Shown here: in pieces, positions 27,246 through 37,156 of the stretch | Numbering within the stretch: the stretch's first letter is position 1 | Layout of the letters: every line of letters begins with the position of its first letter | Assembly: GCF_014836495.1 (NCBI RefSeq) | Contig: NZ_JACSQT010000001.1 | Coordinates: forward strand, 372,001-436,000 | Source of the DNA: Cytobacillus stercorigallinarum | Lineage (GTDB): Bacteria; Bacillota; Bacilli; Bacillales; Cytobacillaceae | Direction of reading: 5' to 3' | DNA: 64,000 nt | The notes under the pieces: model-generated | What the model saw: only the letters and a program-made list of their open reading frames with translations | Database searches by the model: none | Told to the model about the DNA's origin: nothing | Position numbers and translations under genes: made by a program

Positions 27246-27335
27246 AATAAATCCCTCCTTCACTAACAAAAATGACTCCTATTAAAAATATGAAGCAACA
27301 GATGAAATTATGTCTAATGAAAGGAATTGATGATA

Positions 27336-27953
27336 ATGGAATGGGTGAAGCAATACGCCTTGTATATTGTAATGGTTGCTGGATTCATTGTTGGTGCTGT
27401 AAGTATGTGGGCGCTCTCCCCACTTCTAAATCAAGACAATACGGGTGAAGTGGAAAATGAATGGCTGCTTGAGGATAAGGGGTTTGAAGAAGGGGTAGAA
27501 ACATCTCAAGAAGAAGTGAATTCTTCAGATGATGTGATGGTTGATATTAAAGGAGAAGTCAAAGATCCAGGTGTCTATGAGTTAAAAAACACCCAGCGTA
27601 TTGTAGATGCTATTCAAGTTGCGGGAGGGTTTCTAAGTGAAGCGGATCAACAACAAGTGAATCTTGCTCAGAAACTGACAGACGAAATGGTTATCTATAT
27701 TCCAAAAGTGGGGGAAGAGAGTGTTTCATCGTTACCGACATTAAACGATGGAAACGAAGGGAAAATCAATTTGAATCAGGCAACTGTTGAACAGCTTGAA
27801 ACACTGCCAGGAATTGGTCCTACAAAAGCAGAAGATATTCTCTCATTTAGAGAGGAAAACGGCTCTTTTAAAGCTATTGAAGATTTAAAAGAGATATCAG
27901 GGATTGGGGAAAAAACTTTTGAAAAACTAAAAGATCTGATAAGTGTTGATTGA
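27336..27953 (+). CDS. comEA: competence DNA receptor ComEA
   Basis: A 205-residue membrane-anchored DNA receptor. One N-terminal helix (YALYIVMVAGFIVGAVSMWA), an acidic linker, a SLBB-type domain (VDIKGEVKDPGVYELKNTQR) and a C-terminal helix-hairpin-helix pair (LNQATVEQLETLPGIGPTKA ... GIGEKTFEKL) that binds double-stranded DNA at the cell surface. ATG 27336 gives the best spacing from AAAGGA; ATG 27330 is also possible. First gene of comEA-comEB-comEC. Confidence 0.94.
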   Translation: MEWVKQYALYIVMVAGFIVGAVSMWALSPLLNQDNTGEVENEWLLEDKGFEEGVETSQEEVNSSDDVMVDIKGEVKDPGVYELKNTQRIVDAIQVAGGFLSEADQQQVNLAQKLTDEMVIYIPKVGEESVSSLPTLNDGNEGKINLNQATVEQLETLPGIGPTKAEDILSFREENGSFKAIEDLKEISGIGEKTFEKLKDLISVD

Positions 27954-28037
27954 TTAGATGAAAATGGATTTGACCATACATGTATGGTGTGATTAAACTA
28001 AAACATGAGGATGTATGAAAAAAGGGAGAGACGTACA

Positions 28038-28598
28038 ATGGACAGAATTTCTTGGGATCAATATTTTATGGCACAAAGCCATTTGCTAGCATTAAGAAGT
28101 ACATGTACACGATTAACTGTAGGGGCAACAATTGTTCGTGATAAACGAATGATCGCAGGTGGGTATAACGGCTCAATCACAGGTAGCGATCATTGTATTG
28201 ATGAAGGTTGCTATGTCATTGACAATCATTGTGTAAGAACGATACATGCGGAGATGAATGCCATTTTGCAGTGCGCGAAATTTGGTGTACCAACAGAGAA
28301 TGCAGAAATTTATGTAACACATTTTCCTTGCTTACAATGCTGTAAAGCAATTATTCAAGCAGGTATTAAAAAGGTATACTATGCAGAGGACTATAAAAAT
28401 CATCCATATGGAATAGAGCTATTTCAACAAGCGGGGGTTTCGTTAAAGAAAGTTCCTTTCGATCAGCAACAGTTAGATGTAAAAGCAACGGAAAAGAACG
28501 ATTTAATTAAGAAGTTATTGGCTGAAATTAAAGACTTAAAAGGCGAGAACGCTCTATATGATCAATTAAAAGAAGAAGTAGAAACTATTTTAAAATAA
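28038..28598 (+). CDS. comEB: ComE operon protein ComEB, dCMP deaminase
   Basis: A 186-residue zinc-dependent deaminase. HAEMNAILQC supplies the ligand histidine and catalytic glutamate, and FPCLQCCKAII supplies the cysteine ligands. Converts dCMP to dUMP for dTTP synthesis; not needed for transformation in B. subtilis despite its location. ATG 28038 follows AAAGGGAGAG and matches the MDRISWDQYFMAQSHLLA family start; the ATG at 28005 is rejected. Confidence 0.94.
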   Translation: MDRISWDQYFMAQSHLLALRSTCTRLTVGATIVRDKRMIAGGYNGSITGSDHCIDEGCYVIDNHCVRTIHAEMNAILQCAKFGVPTENAEIYVTHFPCLQCCKAIIQAGIKKVYYAEDYKNHPYGIELFQQAGVSLKKVPFDQQQLDVKATEKNDLIKKLLAEIKDLKGENALYDQLKEEVETILK

Positions 28599-28604
28599 TT
28601 GACT

Positions 28605-28645
28605 GATGAAACGGTTTGTTTAGGCAGCGAACCGTTTCATATTCT
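28605..28645 (+). terminator. hairpin between comEB and comEC
   Basis: Ten-base perfect stem TGAAACGGTT (28607-28616) / AACCGTTTCA (28630-28639) followed by TATTCTT, a weak T-run. It probably reduces rather than stops transcription into comEC. Confidence 0.5.
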
Positions 28646-28685
28646 TGGATTTAACGATACTATTCTAAATGGGTGGTGAATTTTT

Positions 28686-31004
28686 TTGCCAGGGAAATGG
28701 TTTTTTTGCTCCCTTGTCGCGACTTTTTCACTCTTATCTTCTTTCTCCTCTTATTTGTATTTCATTCCCCTTTTCCTGTTTTTTCTCTTTAGTATTTTTA
28801 CAAAATATCTTTCTCGAAGACTGACATTATTGTTTATTTTATGTAGTGTGTTATTTTTCATTAGAGGTTATGTTGCTTCTTATGATAATGTGACAGATAT
28901 AATAAGCGAAAGAACTGATTTCCGGTTGACCTTTACTCATGGATGGGTCATTGATGGAGATCGTCTTTCGGCCCAAGCGATAGATCAACTTACAAATGAA
29001 AAACTCTTATTTACATACTACGTTCAATCTAAGGAAGAAAAAGACTCGATGGAGAAGATAACGAGTACAGGTCTGATATGTAACGTGAATGGAAAACTAG
29101 AAATACCGCAAGAAGCAACTAATTTCCATAGTTTTGATTATCAACAATATTTACAACGTAAAGGTATTCACTGGCAAATTCAAACAGAGCGATTTGATTT
29201 ACGAAGTTGCCAAATGAGTAATACGAATATCGTTACACAAATTTGGCAATGGCGGGAGAAAGGGATTCAATATGTGAATAAGTACTTTCCGAGTGAAACC
29301 GCTCCACTAACGAATGCATTAGTCTATGGAGACCGCTCGCAATTAGATGCAAGCGTTGAAACAGCTTATCAAAGATTAGGGGTTATTCATTTATTAGCTA
29401 TCTCAGGTATGCATGTTAGTTTGTTAGCTGGAATGCTCTTGTTTGTGGGCTTACGGTTAGGTGTGACAAGGCAACATATGTTGATAATTTTAGTGGTTTT
29501 GTTACCGATCTATGGCGTGATTGCCGGAGGAACACCTTCAGTTATTCGAGCAGTAGCCATGCTGATTTTCGCAGCGCTATTTAAAATATTTTTGTCAGCT
29601 ATGAGAACGCAAGATGTACTATGTATTGTATTTGTTTGTTATTTATTTATCACCCCATTTACGCTTTATGACGTCGGTTTTCAACTTTCTTTCGCAGTTA
29701 CTTATGTTTTGCTTTTGTCTTCTTATTCTCTCCTCAAAAGACGTACCTCCCCTATAAGATCACTCTTTGTGATATCTTTTATTTGTCAGTTAGCGGCAAC
29801 GCCAATATTACTTTATTCATTCTTTGAAATCTCAATTTTCTCCCTTGTAGCTAATATCATCTTTGTACCCATTTTTTCTTTTGTTCTTCTCCCGTTATGT
29901 CTTTTCTTATTGGCTTATCATTTGATTGTCGGAACTTGGGCTTGGATTCCGATTCAATGGATAAATACATTACTAGAGCGAATGAATGAGTTAAGTTTAA
30001 CAATAGCAGATTTTCCTCAGGCTGTATTAACCTTAGGAAGGCCCTCTTTGTGGCTTATTCTACTCTATTTATTTGCAATCTTTCTTTTCTTCTTAAAATG
30101 GGAGAAAGGTGAGGGAAGGAAGAATTTTCTATTAGCAAGCATTGCACCTTTTTTCGTTTTTTTCATTCACTATCTTACTCCTTATTTTACTTTTACTGGA
30201 GAAGTCTCCTTTATTGATGTCGGGCAAGGGGATAGTATATTCATTCGTTTACCTCATAATAGGGGGAATTATTTAATTGATACTGGGGGAGTACTTTCAT
30301 TTGAAAAAGAGGAATGGCAGGAAAGAACCGGAGCATTTGATCCTGGAGAAGATATTGTTGTGCCTTTTTTAAAAAGTAAAGGAATTAGGAAAATTGATAA
30401 GCTTATTCTTACTCATGGTGATAGTGATCATATGGGAGGTGCACCAGCTGTTATGTCTATGGTTAAAGTAAGAGAAATATTACTACCGATTACGAATGAA
30501 AGAAGTGCTTTAGAAACAGAGATTTTAAAGTTAGCTCAAACAAGACACGTTAATGTACAGGAGATAAGCGCAGGTGTTCGTTGGCGTATGAAGGATGAGA
30601 AATTTCAAATTCTTATGCCTTTGGATAAAACAGCAAATAATAAAAATGATGGGTCTATCGTGCTTTATGCTGTCATTGGGGGGTTAACATGGTTATTTAC
30701 TGGTGATTTAGAAGAAGCTGGGGAAGAGAAGCTAGTCAGTAAATATGGGAGGTTATCTGTTGATGTATTAAAAGTGGGGCATCACGGCAGTAAAACTTCG
30801 ACGACTGAGAAGTTTCTCGATGGGGTAAAACCTAAATTAGCAGTTATTTCAGTTGGTAGGAACAATCGTTTCGGTCATCCAACTGAGGAAGTGTTGCAGA
30901 GGTTAAGTGATCATCAAATTCCAATAATAAGAACGGATCATCATGGCGGAATTTCTTATGTTTTTTTCAGGGGGAACGGAACCTTTTCAACTGTCCTACC
31001 ATAG
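28686..31004 (+). CDS. comEC: DNA internalization competence protein ComEC/Rec2
   Basis: A 772-residue polytopic channel for uptake of single-stranded DNA. It starts with several membrane helices. The ComEC/Rec2 core carries LLAISGMHVSLLAGML and GGTPSVIRAVAM near residues 240-290. The C-terminal metallo-beta-lactamase-like domain has DVGQGDSIFIR, HGDSDHMGG and KVGHHGSKTSTT, the predicted nuclease centre. All parts are intact, so transformation competence could be functional if the regulators exist. TTG 28686 follows GGGTGGTG. No adjacent ssb or dprA. Confidence 0.95.
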   Translation: MPGKWFFCSLVATFSLLSSFSSYLYFIPLFLFFLFSIFTKYLSRRLTLLFILCSVLFFIRGYVASYDNVTDIISERTDFRLTFTHGWVIDGDRLSAQAIDQLTNEKLLFTYYVQSKEEKDSMEKITSTGLICNVNGKLEIPQEATNFHSFDYQQYLQRKGIHWQIQTERFDLRSCQMSNTNIVTQIWQWREKGIQYVNKYFPSETAPLTNALVYGDRSQLDASVETAYQRLGVIHLLAISGMHVSLLAGMLLFVGLRLGVTRQHMLIILVVLLPIYGVIAGGTPSVIRAVAMLIFAALFKIFLSAMRTQDVLCIVFVCYLFITPFTLYDVGFQLSFAVTYVLLLSSYSLLKRRTSPIRSLFVISFICQLAATPILLYSFFEISIFSLVANIIFVPIFSFVLLPLCLFLLAYHLIVGTWAWIPIQWINTLLERMNELSLTIADFPQAVLTLGRPSLWLILLYLFAIFLFFLKWEKGEGRKNFLLASIAPFFVFFIHYLTPYFTFTGEVSFIDVGQGDSIFIRLPHNRGNYLIDTGGVLSFEKEEWQERTGAFDPGEDIVVPFLKSKGIRKIDKLILTHGDSDHMGGAPAVMSMVKVREILLPITNERSALETEILKLAQTRHVNVQEISAGVRWRMKDEKFQILMPLDKTANNKNDGSIVLYAVIGGLTWLFTGDLEEAGEEKLVSKYGRLSVDVLKVGHHGSKTSTTEKFLDGVKPKLAVISVGRNNRFGHPTEEVLQRLSDHQIPIIRTDHHGGISYVFFRGNGTFSTVLP

Positions 31005-31054
31005 GATATTTTATGCCTAGACAATCGAACGAATTTAACTTTCTTTTCAAAAAA

Positions 31055-31092
31055 TAAAAAAGACTGCAAAGCGAAATGCAGTCTCTTCTGAA
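31055..31092. terminator. terminator between comEC and yqzM
   Basis: AGACTGCA / TGCAGTCT perfect stem. On the minus strand it is followed by six T's, making it a strong terminator for yqzM; on the plus strand the run is CTCTTCT. Confidence 0.78.
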
Positions 31093-31152
31093 AGCTCTAA
31101 GTCAATAATGCAAAATGACAGAAGTATGTATCTGCCTATGAGCCTTCAAGGG

Positions 31153-31287
31153 TTATGCGCCGATTGCTTTAATTGCGACCGCAATGACAAATAGAATGGT
31201 AAAGAATCCGAAAGAAGCAACGAATCCCATTGCGGAGTCACCAATATCGTGACGTTTCGATTGGACATTTTTTTCAAATTCGTTCAC
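31153..31287 (-). CDS. yqzM: small membrane protein YqzM
   Basis: A 44-residue protein, MNEFEKNVQSKRHDIGDSAM followed by one hydrophobic helix (GFVASFGFFTILFVIAVAIKAIGA). The GTG start follows GGAGGG. Size, sequence and position between comEC and holA identify YqzM of Bacillus. Function unknown; single-pass membrane protein with the charged end probably in the cytoplasm. Confidence 0.9.
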   Translation of the reverse strand: MNEFEKNVQSKRHDIGDSAMGFVASFGFFTILFVIAVAIKAIGA

Positions 31288-31624
31288 AGTCAACCCTCCT
31301 ATTTCCTTAATTAGTATAAGTGATTTCCATGAAAAAATCTACACTTCTAGCAATGCTTTTCCTTTACTTACATGAGTTGTCAGCGATAATTTAGCGACTG
31401 TCATGCCATATTATAAGTATAAGGGTGCACCGCTTCAGCAAGAGAATCCTAGGCCTCTTGCTTGCAAGCGTTTCTATATAGATTGTTTGAGAAGCGCTTA
31501 ATAAGCGCTTTTCTTGTATTTATTGGTATTATAAGCAGCGTGCATTCTTTTCATTCCACTTGTCAAAATCGATTTGCTTCTATAGGATAGATAGTACTTA
31601 TAAAATATGATCGGAGCGAGAAAA
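31288..31624. other. spacer between yqzM and holA with two hairpins
   Basis: AGCAAGAG (31437-31444) / CTCTTGCT (31455-31462) is a perfect eight-base stem. GAGAAGCGCTT / AAGCGCTTTTC (about 31488-31516) is a second hairpin followed by TTG. They could be a leader attenuator of holA or terminators of a small RNA. No gene is seen. Confidence 0.45.
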
Positions 31625-32659
31625 GTGGTTTTTGATATATGGAAGCAAATTAAAGCAAAAAGCTTCTCATCTGTATATTTGCTATACGGAACTGAGCCTT
31701 ACCTTATCAATGAAACGAAACAATTATTAATCAATCATGCGTTACTGCCAGAAGAACTTGACTTCAATTTATCTACCTATGATTTAGAAGAAACGCCAAT
31801 TGAAGTTGCAATTGAAGACGCTGAAACGTTTCCTTTCATGGGAGAGCGCCGTCTTATTATTTTACATAATCCATATTTTTTAACAGCGGATAAAGGGAAA
31901 GCAAAGGTGGAGCATCAATTAAATGTACTTGAGAACTATTTGAAAGATCCTGCTCCTTACACTATTCTCGTATTTTCTGGTGCGTATGAAAAGCTAGATG
32001 AGCGAAAAAAGTTAACAAAGCAAATCAAAAAAAATGCTGCAGTGTTAGAAGCGAAACAATTGAATGAGAAAGAGTTACATGTATGGATGCGTGATCGTGC
32101 ATCCAAAAATGGCGTACAGATTGATGAAGAAGCAATTAATCTTCTTCTTACACTTTCAGGTATGAATTTATTTATGTTAACGAGCGAAATGGACAAGCTA
32201 GCTTTATACGGTAATGATGAAAAACGCATTACGGTTGAAATGGTCGATCAATTAGTGTCGCGGTCTTTAGAACAAAATATCTTTACACTAGTTGATAAAG
32301 TCGTCCATAGAGACATAGAAGCAGCATTAAGAATTTTTTATGATTTATTAAAGTTAAATGAGGAACCTATTAAAATTTTGGCAGTAATTACAAATCAGTT
32401 CCGTCTCATTTACCAAGTGAAAGAATTGTCTAGAAGAGGTTATGGGCAAAATCAGATGGCTGGATATATTAAAACTCACCCTTTTAGAGTGAAACTTGCG
32501 GCCGGTCAAGCGAGACTTTTTAGTGAAGAAGAGTTATCGCAAATCATGGATGTGCTTGCAGAAGCTGATTATCAAATGAAAACCGGAGGAATGAACAAGC
32601 AATTATTAATTGAGTTATTTTTATTTAAATTAAATAAACGAGATATTGAAGTTTTATAA
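31625..32659 (+). CDS. holA: DNA polymerase III delta subunit
   Basis: A 344-residue clamp-loader subunit. The N-terminal domain reads VYLLYGTEPYLINETKQLLI; the diagnostic DAETFPFMGERRLIIL lies near residue 72. SRSLEQNIFTLVDKV and the C-terminal MKTGGMNKQLLIELFLFKL complete the fold. It opens the beta clamp for loading. GTG 31625 follows GGAGCGAGAAAA and gives MVFDIWKQIK as in relatives; ATG 31607 is rejected. Converges on rpsT. Confidence 0.94.
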   Translation: MVFDIWKQIKAKSFSSVYLLYGTEPYLINETKQLLINHALLPEELDFNLSTYDLEETPIEVAIEDAETFPFMGERRLIILHNPYFLTADKGKAKVEHQLNVLENYLKDPAPYTILVFSGAYEKLDERKKLTKQIKKNAAVLEAKQLNEKELHVWMRDRASKNGVQIDEEAINLLLTLSGMNLFMLTSEMDKLALYGNDEKRITVEMVDQLVSRSLEQNIFTLVDKVVHRDIEAALRIFYDLLKLNEEPIKILAVITNQFRLIYQVKELSRRGYGQNQMAGYIKTHPFRVKLAAGQARLFSEEELSQIMDVLAEADYQMKTGGMNKQLLIELFLFKLNKRDIEVL

Positions 32660-32702
32660 ATACCTCATGTATTTTCCATCGGGCTTAATCTTTATATGAA
32701 AT

Positions 32703-32737
32703 GAAAAAAAGCTATCCATCATTTGGATAGCTTTTTA
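32703..32737. terminator. bidirectional terminator between holA and rpsT
   Basis: GCTATCCA / TGGATAGC stem flanked by A's on the left and T's on the right, suited to both strands. Confidence 0.9.
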
Positions 32738-32750
32738 TGATTTCTACAAA

Positions 32751-33014
32751 TTAAGCATTTGCAGCATTCATTCTTTTCATTAAACGAGATTTCTTACGAG
32801 CAGCAGCATTTTTATGGATAAGTCCTTTTGCAGCAGCTTTATCTAGTTTGCTTGCAGCTTGTGCAAAGCTCTCAGCAGCAGTTGCATCATTGTTAGCAAT
32901 CGCAGCTTCAGATTTTTTCACTGCAGAACGCATGTTAGACTTAGCTTGAATGTTACGTGCACTGCGTGCTTCGTTTGTTTTAACACGTTTGATAGCAGAT
33001 TTAATATTTGGCAT
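32751..33014 (-). CDS. rpsT: 30S ribosomal protein S20
   Basis: An 87-residue, lysine- and alanine-rich three-helix protein: [20 protein letters not shown] at the start and [20 protein letters not shown] at the end. Binds 16S rRNA early in 30S assembly. Start at 33014 follows AGGAGGTG; the upstream codons giving MNG are not used. Single-gene unit, opposite to holA and gpr, as in B. subtilis. Confidence 0.97.
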   Translation of the reverse strand: MPNIKSAIKRVKTNEARSARNIQAKSNMRSAVKKSEAAIANNDATAAESFAQAASKLDKAAAKGLIHKNAAARKKSRLMKRMNAANA

Positions 33015-33261
33015 TCCATTCACCTCCTACAAAAAAGGCATCGAATTTTTATGAACTCGATATTTGTATTCATCATTATTATAAATTCAGAACAAGTGAT
33101 ATTCTATCAAAGCTGAGACAATAAATCAATACAAAACGAGGAAATCCATCTTCTCCTTCACTGTAGAAACATATTGTTCACATATAAAACATGCATGATT
33201 TGAACAAGTGGTGGTCATCCTAAAACTAACTATAATACGCAAAAAAGGTGGTCGTTTCGCT

Positions 33262-34380
33262 TTGAATGAGAAGTTGGATTTAAGCAAATATGGTATAAGA
33301 ACGGACTTAGCGATAGAAGCTCGCGAGGTCGTATTAGAAAATCAAGGAATACACGGTGAAGAGAATCAGTCCCAAATCGAAGGCGTTATTATAAAAGAAA
33401 AAGAAGACAATGGCATGAAAACCTCTTATGTCGAAGTGACAGAACAAGGAAGTGAAATGCTAGGGAAAAAACCAGGTAAATATTTAACAATAGAGGTACA
33501 GGGGATTAGACAACAAGATACGGAAACACAACTGCAAGTGGAAAAGCTATTTGCTAAAGAAATGGCCTACTTTATTAAAGACCTTGGCATTGGCCCTAAT
33601 GATTCGTGTTTAATCGTTGGTTTAGGGAACTGGAATGTTACACCTGATGCGATTGGACCTGAAGTATGTGAAAACTTACTAATTACTCGGCACTTATTTG
33701 AGTTACAGCCTGAGAGTGTAGAAGATGGTTATCGTCCTGTTAGCGCGCTTTCGCCTGGTGTAATGGGGTTAACGGGTATTGAAACAAGTGACATTTTGTT
33801 TGGTATTGTTGAGAAAACGAAGCCGGATTTTGTCATTGCTGTGGACGCTCTAGCAGCAAGGTCTATTGAAAGGGTCAATTCTACTATCCAAATTTCAGAT
33901 ACAGGCATTCATCCTGGATCAGGTGTTGGCAACAAGCGAAAGGAAATTAGTAAAGAAACTTTAGGTGTACCGGTTATTGCTATTGGTGTGCCAACTGTTG
34001 TTGATGCTGTTTCGATTACAAGTGACACAATAGATTTCATCCTCAAGCATTTTGGGAAGGAACTAAAAGATGGGGACAAGCCTTCTCGCTCTTTAACACC
34101 GGCTGGCATGACATTTGGAGAAAAGCGCAAGCTATCTGAAGAAGATTTACCTGAGGAGAATGAGCGACAAACATTTATGGGTATTGTGGGTACATTACCT
34201 GAGGAAGAAAAACGTAAATTAATCGGGGAAGTTCTATCTCCACTGGGGCATAACTTGATGGTAACCCCAAAAGAAGTAGATGTGTTTATAGAAGATATGG
34301 CTAATTTACTAGCTAATGGATTAAATGCTGCCCTCCATACGAAAGTAAACCAAGAGAATACAGGCTTTTATACGAGATAA
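33262..34380 (+). CDS. gpr: germination protease (spore protease) Gpr
   Basis: A 372-residue zymogen that degrades small acid-soluble spore proteins on germination. The N-terminus [20 protein letters not shown] contains the auto-processing region, which resembles SASP cleavage sites. [18 protein letters not shown] and the [15 protein letters not shown] stretch are family signatures. TTG 33262 with AAAAAAGGTGG upstream is chosen over GTG 33208. Forespore-specific expression is expected; no promoter was resolved. In B. subtilis spoIIP follows, but here a yqxA-like gene comes next. Confidence 0.95.
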   Translation: MNEKLDLSKYGIRTDLAIEAREVVLENQGIHGEENQSQIEGVIIKEKEDNGMKTSYVEVTEQGSEMLGKKPGKYLTIEVQGIRQQDTETQLQVEKLFAKEMAYFIKDLGIGPNDSCLIVGLGNWNVTPDAIGPEVCENLLITRHLFELQPESVEDGYRPVSALSPGVMGLTGIETSDILFGIVEKTKPDFVIAVDALAARSIERVNSTIQISDTGIHPGSGVGNKRKEISKETLGVPVIAIGVPTVVDAVSITSDTIDFILKHFGKELKDGDKPSRSLTPAGMTFGEKRKLSEEDLPEENERQTFMGIVGTLPEEEKRKLIGEVLSPLGHNLMVTPKEVDVFIEDMANLLANGLNAALHTKVNQENTGFYTR

Positions 34381-34446
34381 AAAAGGTTCTATCTTTTCTA
34401 TTCTTTTCATACAATCTATTACTAGAATAAGGAAAAGGTGATTCGA

Positions 34447-34740
34447 ATGAAAAGATTTATGATCGCAGCTATATTTATCATATCTCTCATGTTTATTTCT
34501 GTTTTGTTTGGTATGAAGCAAGCGAATCATGCAATGGTAGAGATGAGTACCCTAACAGTCGGGGATGATAGGGGCGCATCCACACATGATTTACAAGGTA
34601 AGCAGAAACAATTAGAGGAGATGAAGTCCTTTAATCTCTTCTCATCTATTGGTAAGTCCATATCAAAAGGAACGCAAGCCATAACAAGAACAGGCATTGA
34701 TATGGTAGTTGATAAGGTACAAGCAAAAGATGAGGAGTAA
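34447..34740 (+). CDS. yqxA: DUF3679 family protein (YqxA-like)
   Basis: A 97-residue protein with one N-terminal membrane helix (MIAAIFIISLMFISVLFGMK). A soluble tail contains HDLQGKQKQLEEMKSFNLFS, the typical DUF3679 pattern. Function unknown; in B. subtilis it follows spoIIP in the gpr-spoIIP-yqxA cluster. ATG 34447 follows AAAAGGTG; the GTG at 34438 lies in the binding site. Only 66 bases separate it from gpr, leaving no space for spoIIP. Confidence 0.8.
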   Translation: MKRFMIAAIFIISLMFISVLFGMKQANHAMVEMSTLTVGDDRGASTHDLQGKQKQLEEMKSFNLFSSIGKSISKGTQAITRTGIDMVVDKVQAKDEE

Positions 34741-34749
34741 TAGAGCATT

Positions 34750-34783
34750 CCCTAGGTGGATTCAAGGATCCGCCTAGGATTTA
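34750..34783 (+). terminator. hairpin after yqxA
   Basis: CCTAGG-GGAT / ATCC-CCTAGG arms with one unpaired base each side; followed by ATTTAT, a weak T-run. Confidence 0.55.
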
Positions 34784-35137
34784 TAAAAATGGTCAATGAT
34801 GTCAGATGAAACCAATCCCCCAACTAGCTTCTCTATTCTAAAAATAGAAATGAAACTCCGATTGAATCTGTACACCCTTTCATGAATTTCGTTGAATCTT
34901 CCATTTTGTACTGCTATAATCAAAAATATGTATGTCTTTTCGATTAGATAGAGAAGCAAGTAAATAAATGAAGTACATATCATCCACTTTTTAAGTGCTA
35001 AGAAACTTGGCTAACAAAGATGATCGTATATAGAGTCTTTGTGTAGCCAGACCATTAGTGTGCTTACTAGTGAAAACTGTTGTGAACCATACACATATGT
35101 GTGATTTGCGCTTTTATATAGGAGTGAAGAAAGTTAC
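34784..35137. other. spacer before lepA
   Basis: About 350 bases. A 69-codon minus-strand frame (34774-34983) is phenylalanine- and isoleucine-rich, starts without a binding site and overlaps the yqxA hairpin; I do not accept it. The lepA promoter should lie here but no clean -35/-10 pair was found. Confidence 0.5.
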
Positions 35138-36973
35138 ATGAATAGAGAAGAGAGACTAAATAGGCAATCTAGGACCCGTAATTTTTCCATTATTGCTCAT
35201 ATTGACCATGGGAAATCCACATTGGCTGACCGTATTCTGGAAAAAACAAATGCACTTACTTCGCGGGAAATGAAAGATCAGCTCCTAGATTCGATGGATT
35301 TAGAGAGAGAACGTGGCATTACGATTAAATTAAATTCTGTACAACTCAAATATAAAGCTAAGGATGGAGAAATTTATACTTTCCATCTAATTGATACGCC
35401 AGGGCATGTCGATTTTACATATGAGGTGTCCAGAAGTTTAGCAGCATGTGAGGGTGCAGTATTAGTCGTCGATGCTGCTCAAGGAATAGAGGCGCAAACG
35501 TTAGCTAATGTATACTTGGCGTTAGACAATGATTTAGAAATATTACCTGTGATTAATAAAATAGATTTACCTAGTGCCGATCCAGAGCGTGTAAGAAATG
35601 AAGTGGAAGAAGTCATTGGACTTGATGCTTCTGAAGCTGTTTTAGCATCTGCCAAAGCAGGGATTGGGATTGAAGAGATTCTAGAGCAAGTGGTAGAGAA
35701 GGTTCCGGCACCGACTGGAGATCCAGATGCGCCTCTTAAAGCGTTAATATTTGATTCCTTATATGATGCTTATCGTGGAGTTGTTGCTTATATTCGCGTC
35801 GTTGATGGAACAGTTAAAGTAGGCGACAAAGTAAAAATGATGGCCACAGGCAAAGAGTTCGAAGTAACTGAGGTTGGCGTATTTACACCTAAATCGACGC
35901 CAATGGATGAGCTTTCAGTTGGAGATGTTGGTTTCTTAACGGCAGCAATTAAAAACGTAGGCGATACACGAGTTGGTGACACGATTACAAGTGCAAAGAA
36001 TGGTGCAACAGAACCGTTACCTGGTTATCGTAAACTGAACCCGATGGTCTATTGTGGACTTTATCCGATTGATAGTGCGAAATTCAATGATTTGCGTGAA
36101 GCACTTGAAAAACTCGAACTGAATGACTCTGCTCTTCAGTACGAACCTGAGACTTCGCAGGCGCTTGGATTTGGGTTCCGTTGTGGATTTTTAGGTTTGC
36201 TGCATATGGAGATTATTCAAGAAAGAATTGAGCGAGAATTTAAGATTGATTTAATTACAACGGCACCAAGTGTAATCTATGATGTGGTGTTAACAGATGG
36301 AACGGAGTTAAAAGTTGATAACCCTTCAGATATGCCGGATGCACAAAAAATTGAAAGAGTAGAAGAACCGTATGTAAAAGCAACGATGATGGCACCAAAT
36401 GAATATGTCGGTGCGATTATGGAACTGTGTCAATTAAAACGCGGCAATTTCATTGATATGCAATATATGGATGAGTCACGTGTGAATATTATTTATGAAA
36501 TACCTCTGTCAGAAATTGTTTATGACTTTTTTGATCAATTAAAATCAAATACAAAAGGGTATGCGTCTTTTGATTATGAATTAATCGGTTATCGCCCATC
36601 TAAGCTTGTGAAAATGGATATTTTATTAAACGCAGAGAAAGTGGATGCTCTTAGCTTTATTGTTCATAAAGACTTTGCATATGAACGAGGAAAAGTGATT
36701 GTTGAAAAATTAAAAGAACTTATTCCGCGTCAACAGTTTGAAGTCCCTATTCAAGCAGCAGTTGGGCAAAAGATCATTGCTCGTTCAACAATAAAAGCGA
36801 TGCGTAAAAATGTCCTTGCAAAATGTTATGGTGGAGATATTTCCCGTAAAAGAAAATTGCTTGAAAAGCAAAAAGAAGGGAAAAAGCGCATGAAGCAAGT
36901 TGGGTCGGTTGAAGTACCGCAAGAAGCATTTATGGCTGTATTAAAAATGGACGATAATAATACGAAGAAATAA
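35138..36973 (+). CDS. lepA: elongation factor 4 (LepA), back-translocating GTPase
   Basis: A 611-residue translational GTPase. G1 is AHIDHGKST near residue 21, G3 DTPGH, G4 [16 protein letters not shown] is the switch region and the C-terminal CTD block [31 protein letters not shown] is unique to LepA. It reverses or resolves stalled translocation and affects ribosome assembly. ATG 35138 follows AGGAGTG. Full length, intact. Confidence 0.97.
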   Translation: MNREERLNRQSRTRNFSIIAHIDHGKSTLADRILEKTNALTSREMKDQLLDSMDLERERGITIKLNSVQLKYKAKDGEIYTFHLIDTPGHVDFTYEVSRSLAACEGAVLVVDAAQGIEAQTLANVYLALDNDLEILPVINKIDLPSADPERVRNEVEEVIGLDASEAVLASAKAGIGIEEILEQVVEKVPAPTGDPDAPLKALIFDSLYDAYRGVVAYIRVVDGTVKVGDKVKMMATGKEFEVTEVGVFTPKSTPMDELSVGDVGFLTAAIKNVGDTRVGDTITSAKNGATEPLPGYRKLNPMVYCGLYPIDSAKFNDLREALEKLELNDSALQYEPETSQALGFGFRCGFLGLLHMEIIQERIEREFKIDLITTAPSVIYDVVLTDGTELKVDNPSDMPDAQKIERVEEPYVKATMMAPNEYVGAIMELCQLKRGNFIDMQYMDESRVNIIYEIPLSEIVYDFFDQLKSNTKGYASFDYELIGYRPSKLVKMDILLNAEKVDALSFIVHKDFAYERGKVIVEKLKELIPRQQFEVPIQAAVGQKIIARSTIKAMRKNVLAKCYGGDISRKRKLLEKQKEGKKRMKQVGSVEVPQEAFMAVLKMDDNNTKK

Positions 36974-36992
36974 AATAAATTGCTTTATTAGG

Positions 36993-37038
36993 ATAGGTTA
37001 GGTATGCTTTCCCATAGGCGTATCCTAGCCTATTTTTT
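36993..37038 (+). terminator. terminator after lepA
   Basis: ATAGGTTAGG and TCCTAGCCTAT arms pair with an inner TATGC/GCGTA stem; followed by seven T's. Confidence 0.8.
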
Positions 37039-37156
37039 TCCGTTTTAAATTTTTAAAATAGAAGCAGAAACAAAGAGACTAGAATGGAAAGTCCAAAGAT
37101 TGTTTTTGCTAAACTCATCAAGATGAGAAACCTAAAAAAGTAAGGTTGTGAAAGTA

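Noticed and set aside
34774-34983. Minus-strand 69-codon frame before lepA
   Set aside because: No binding site, overlaps the hairpin after yqxA, no recognisable protein.
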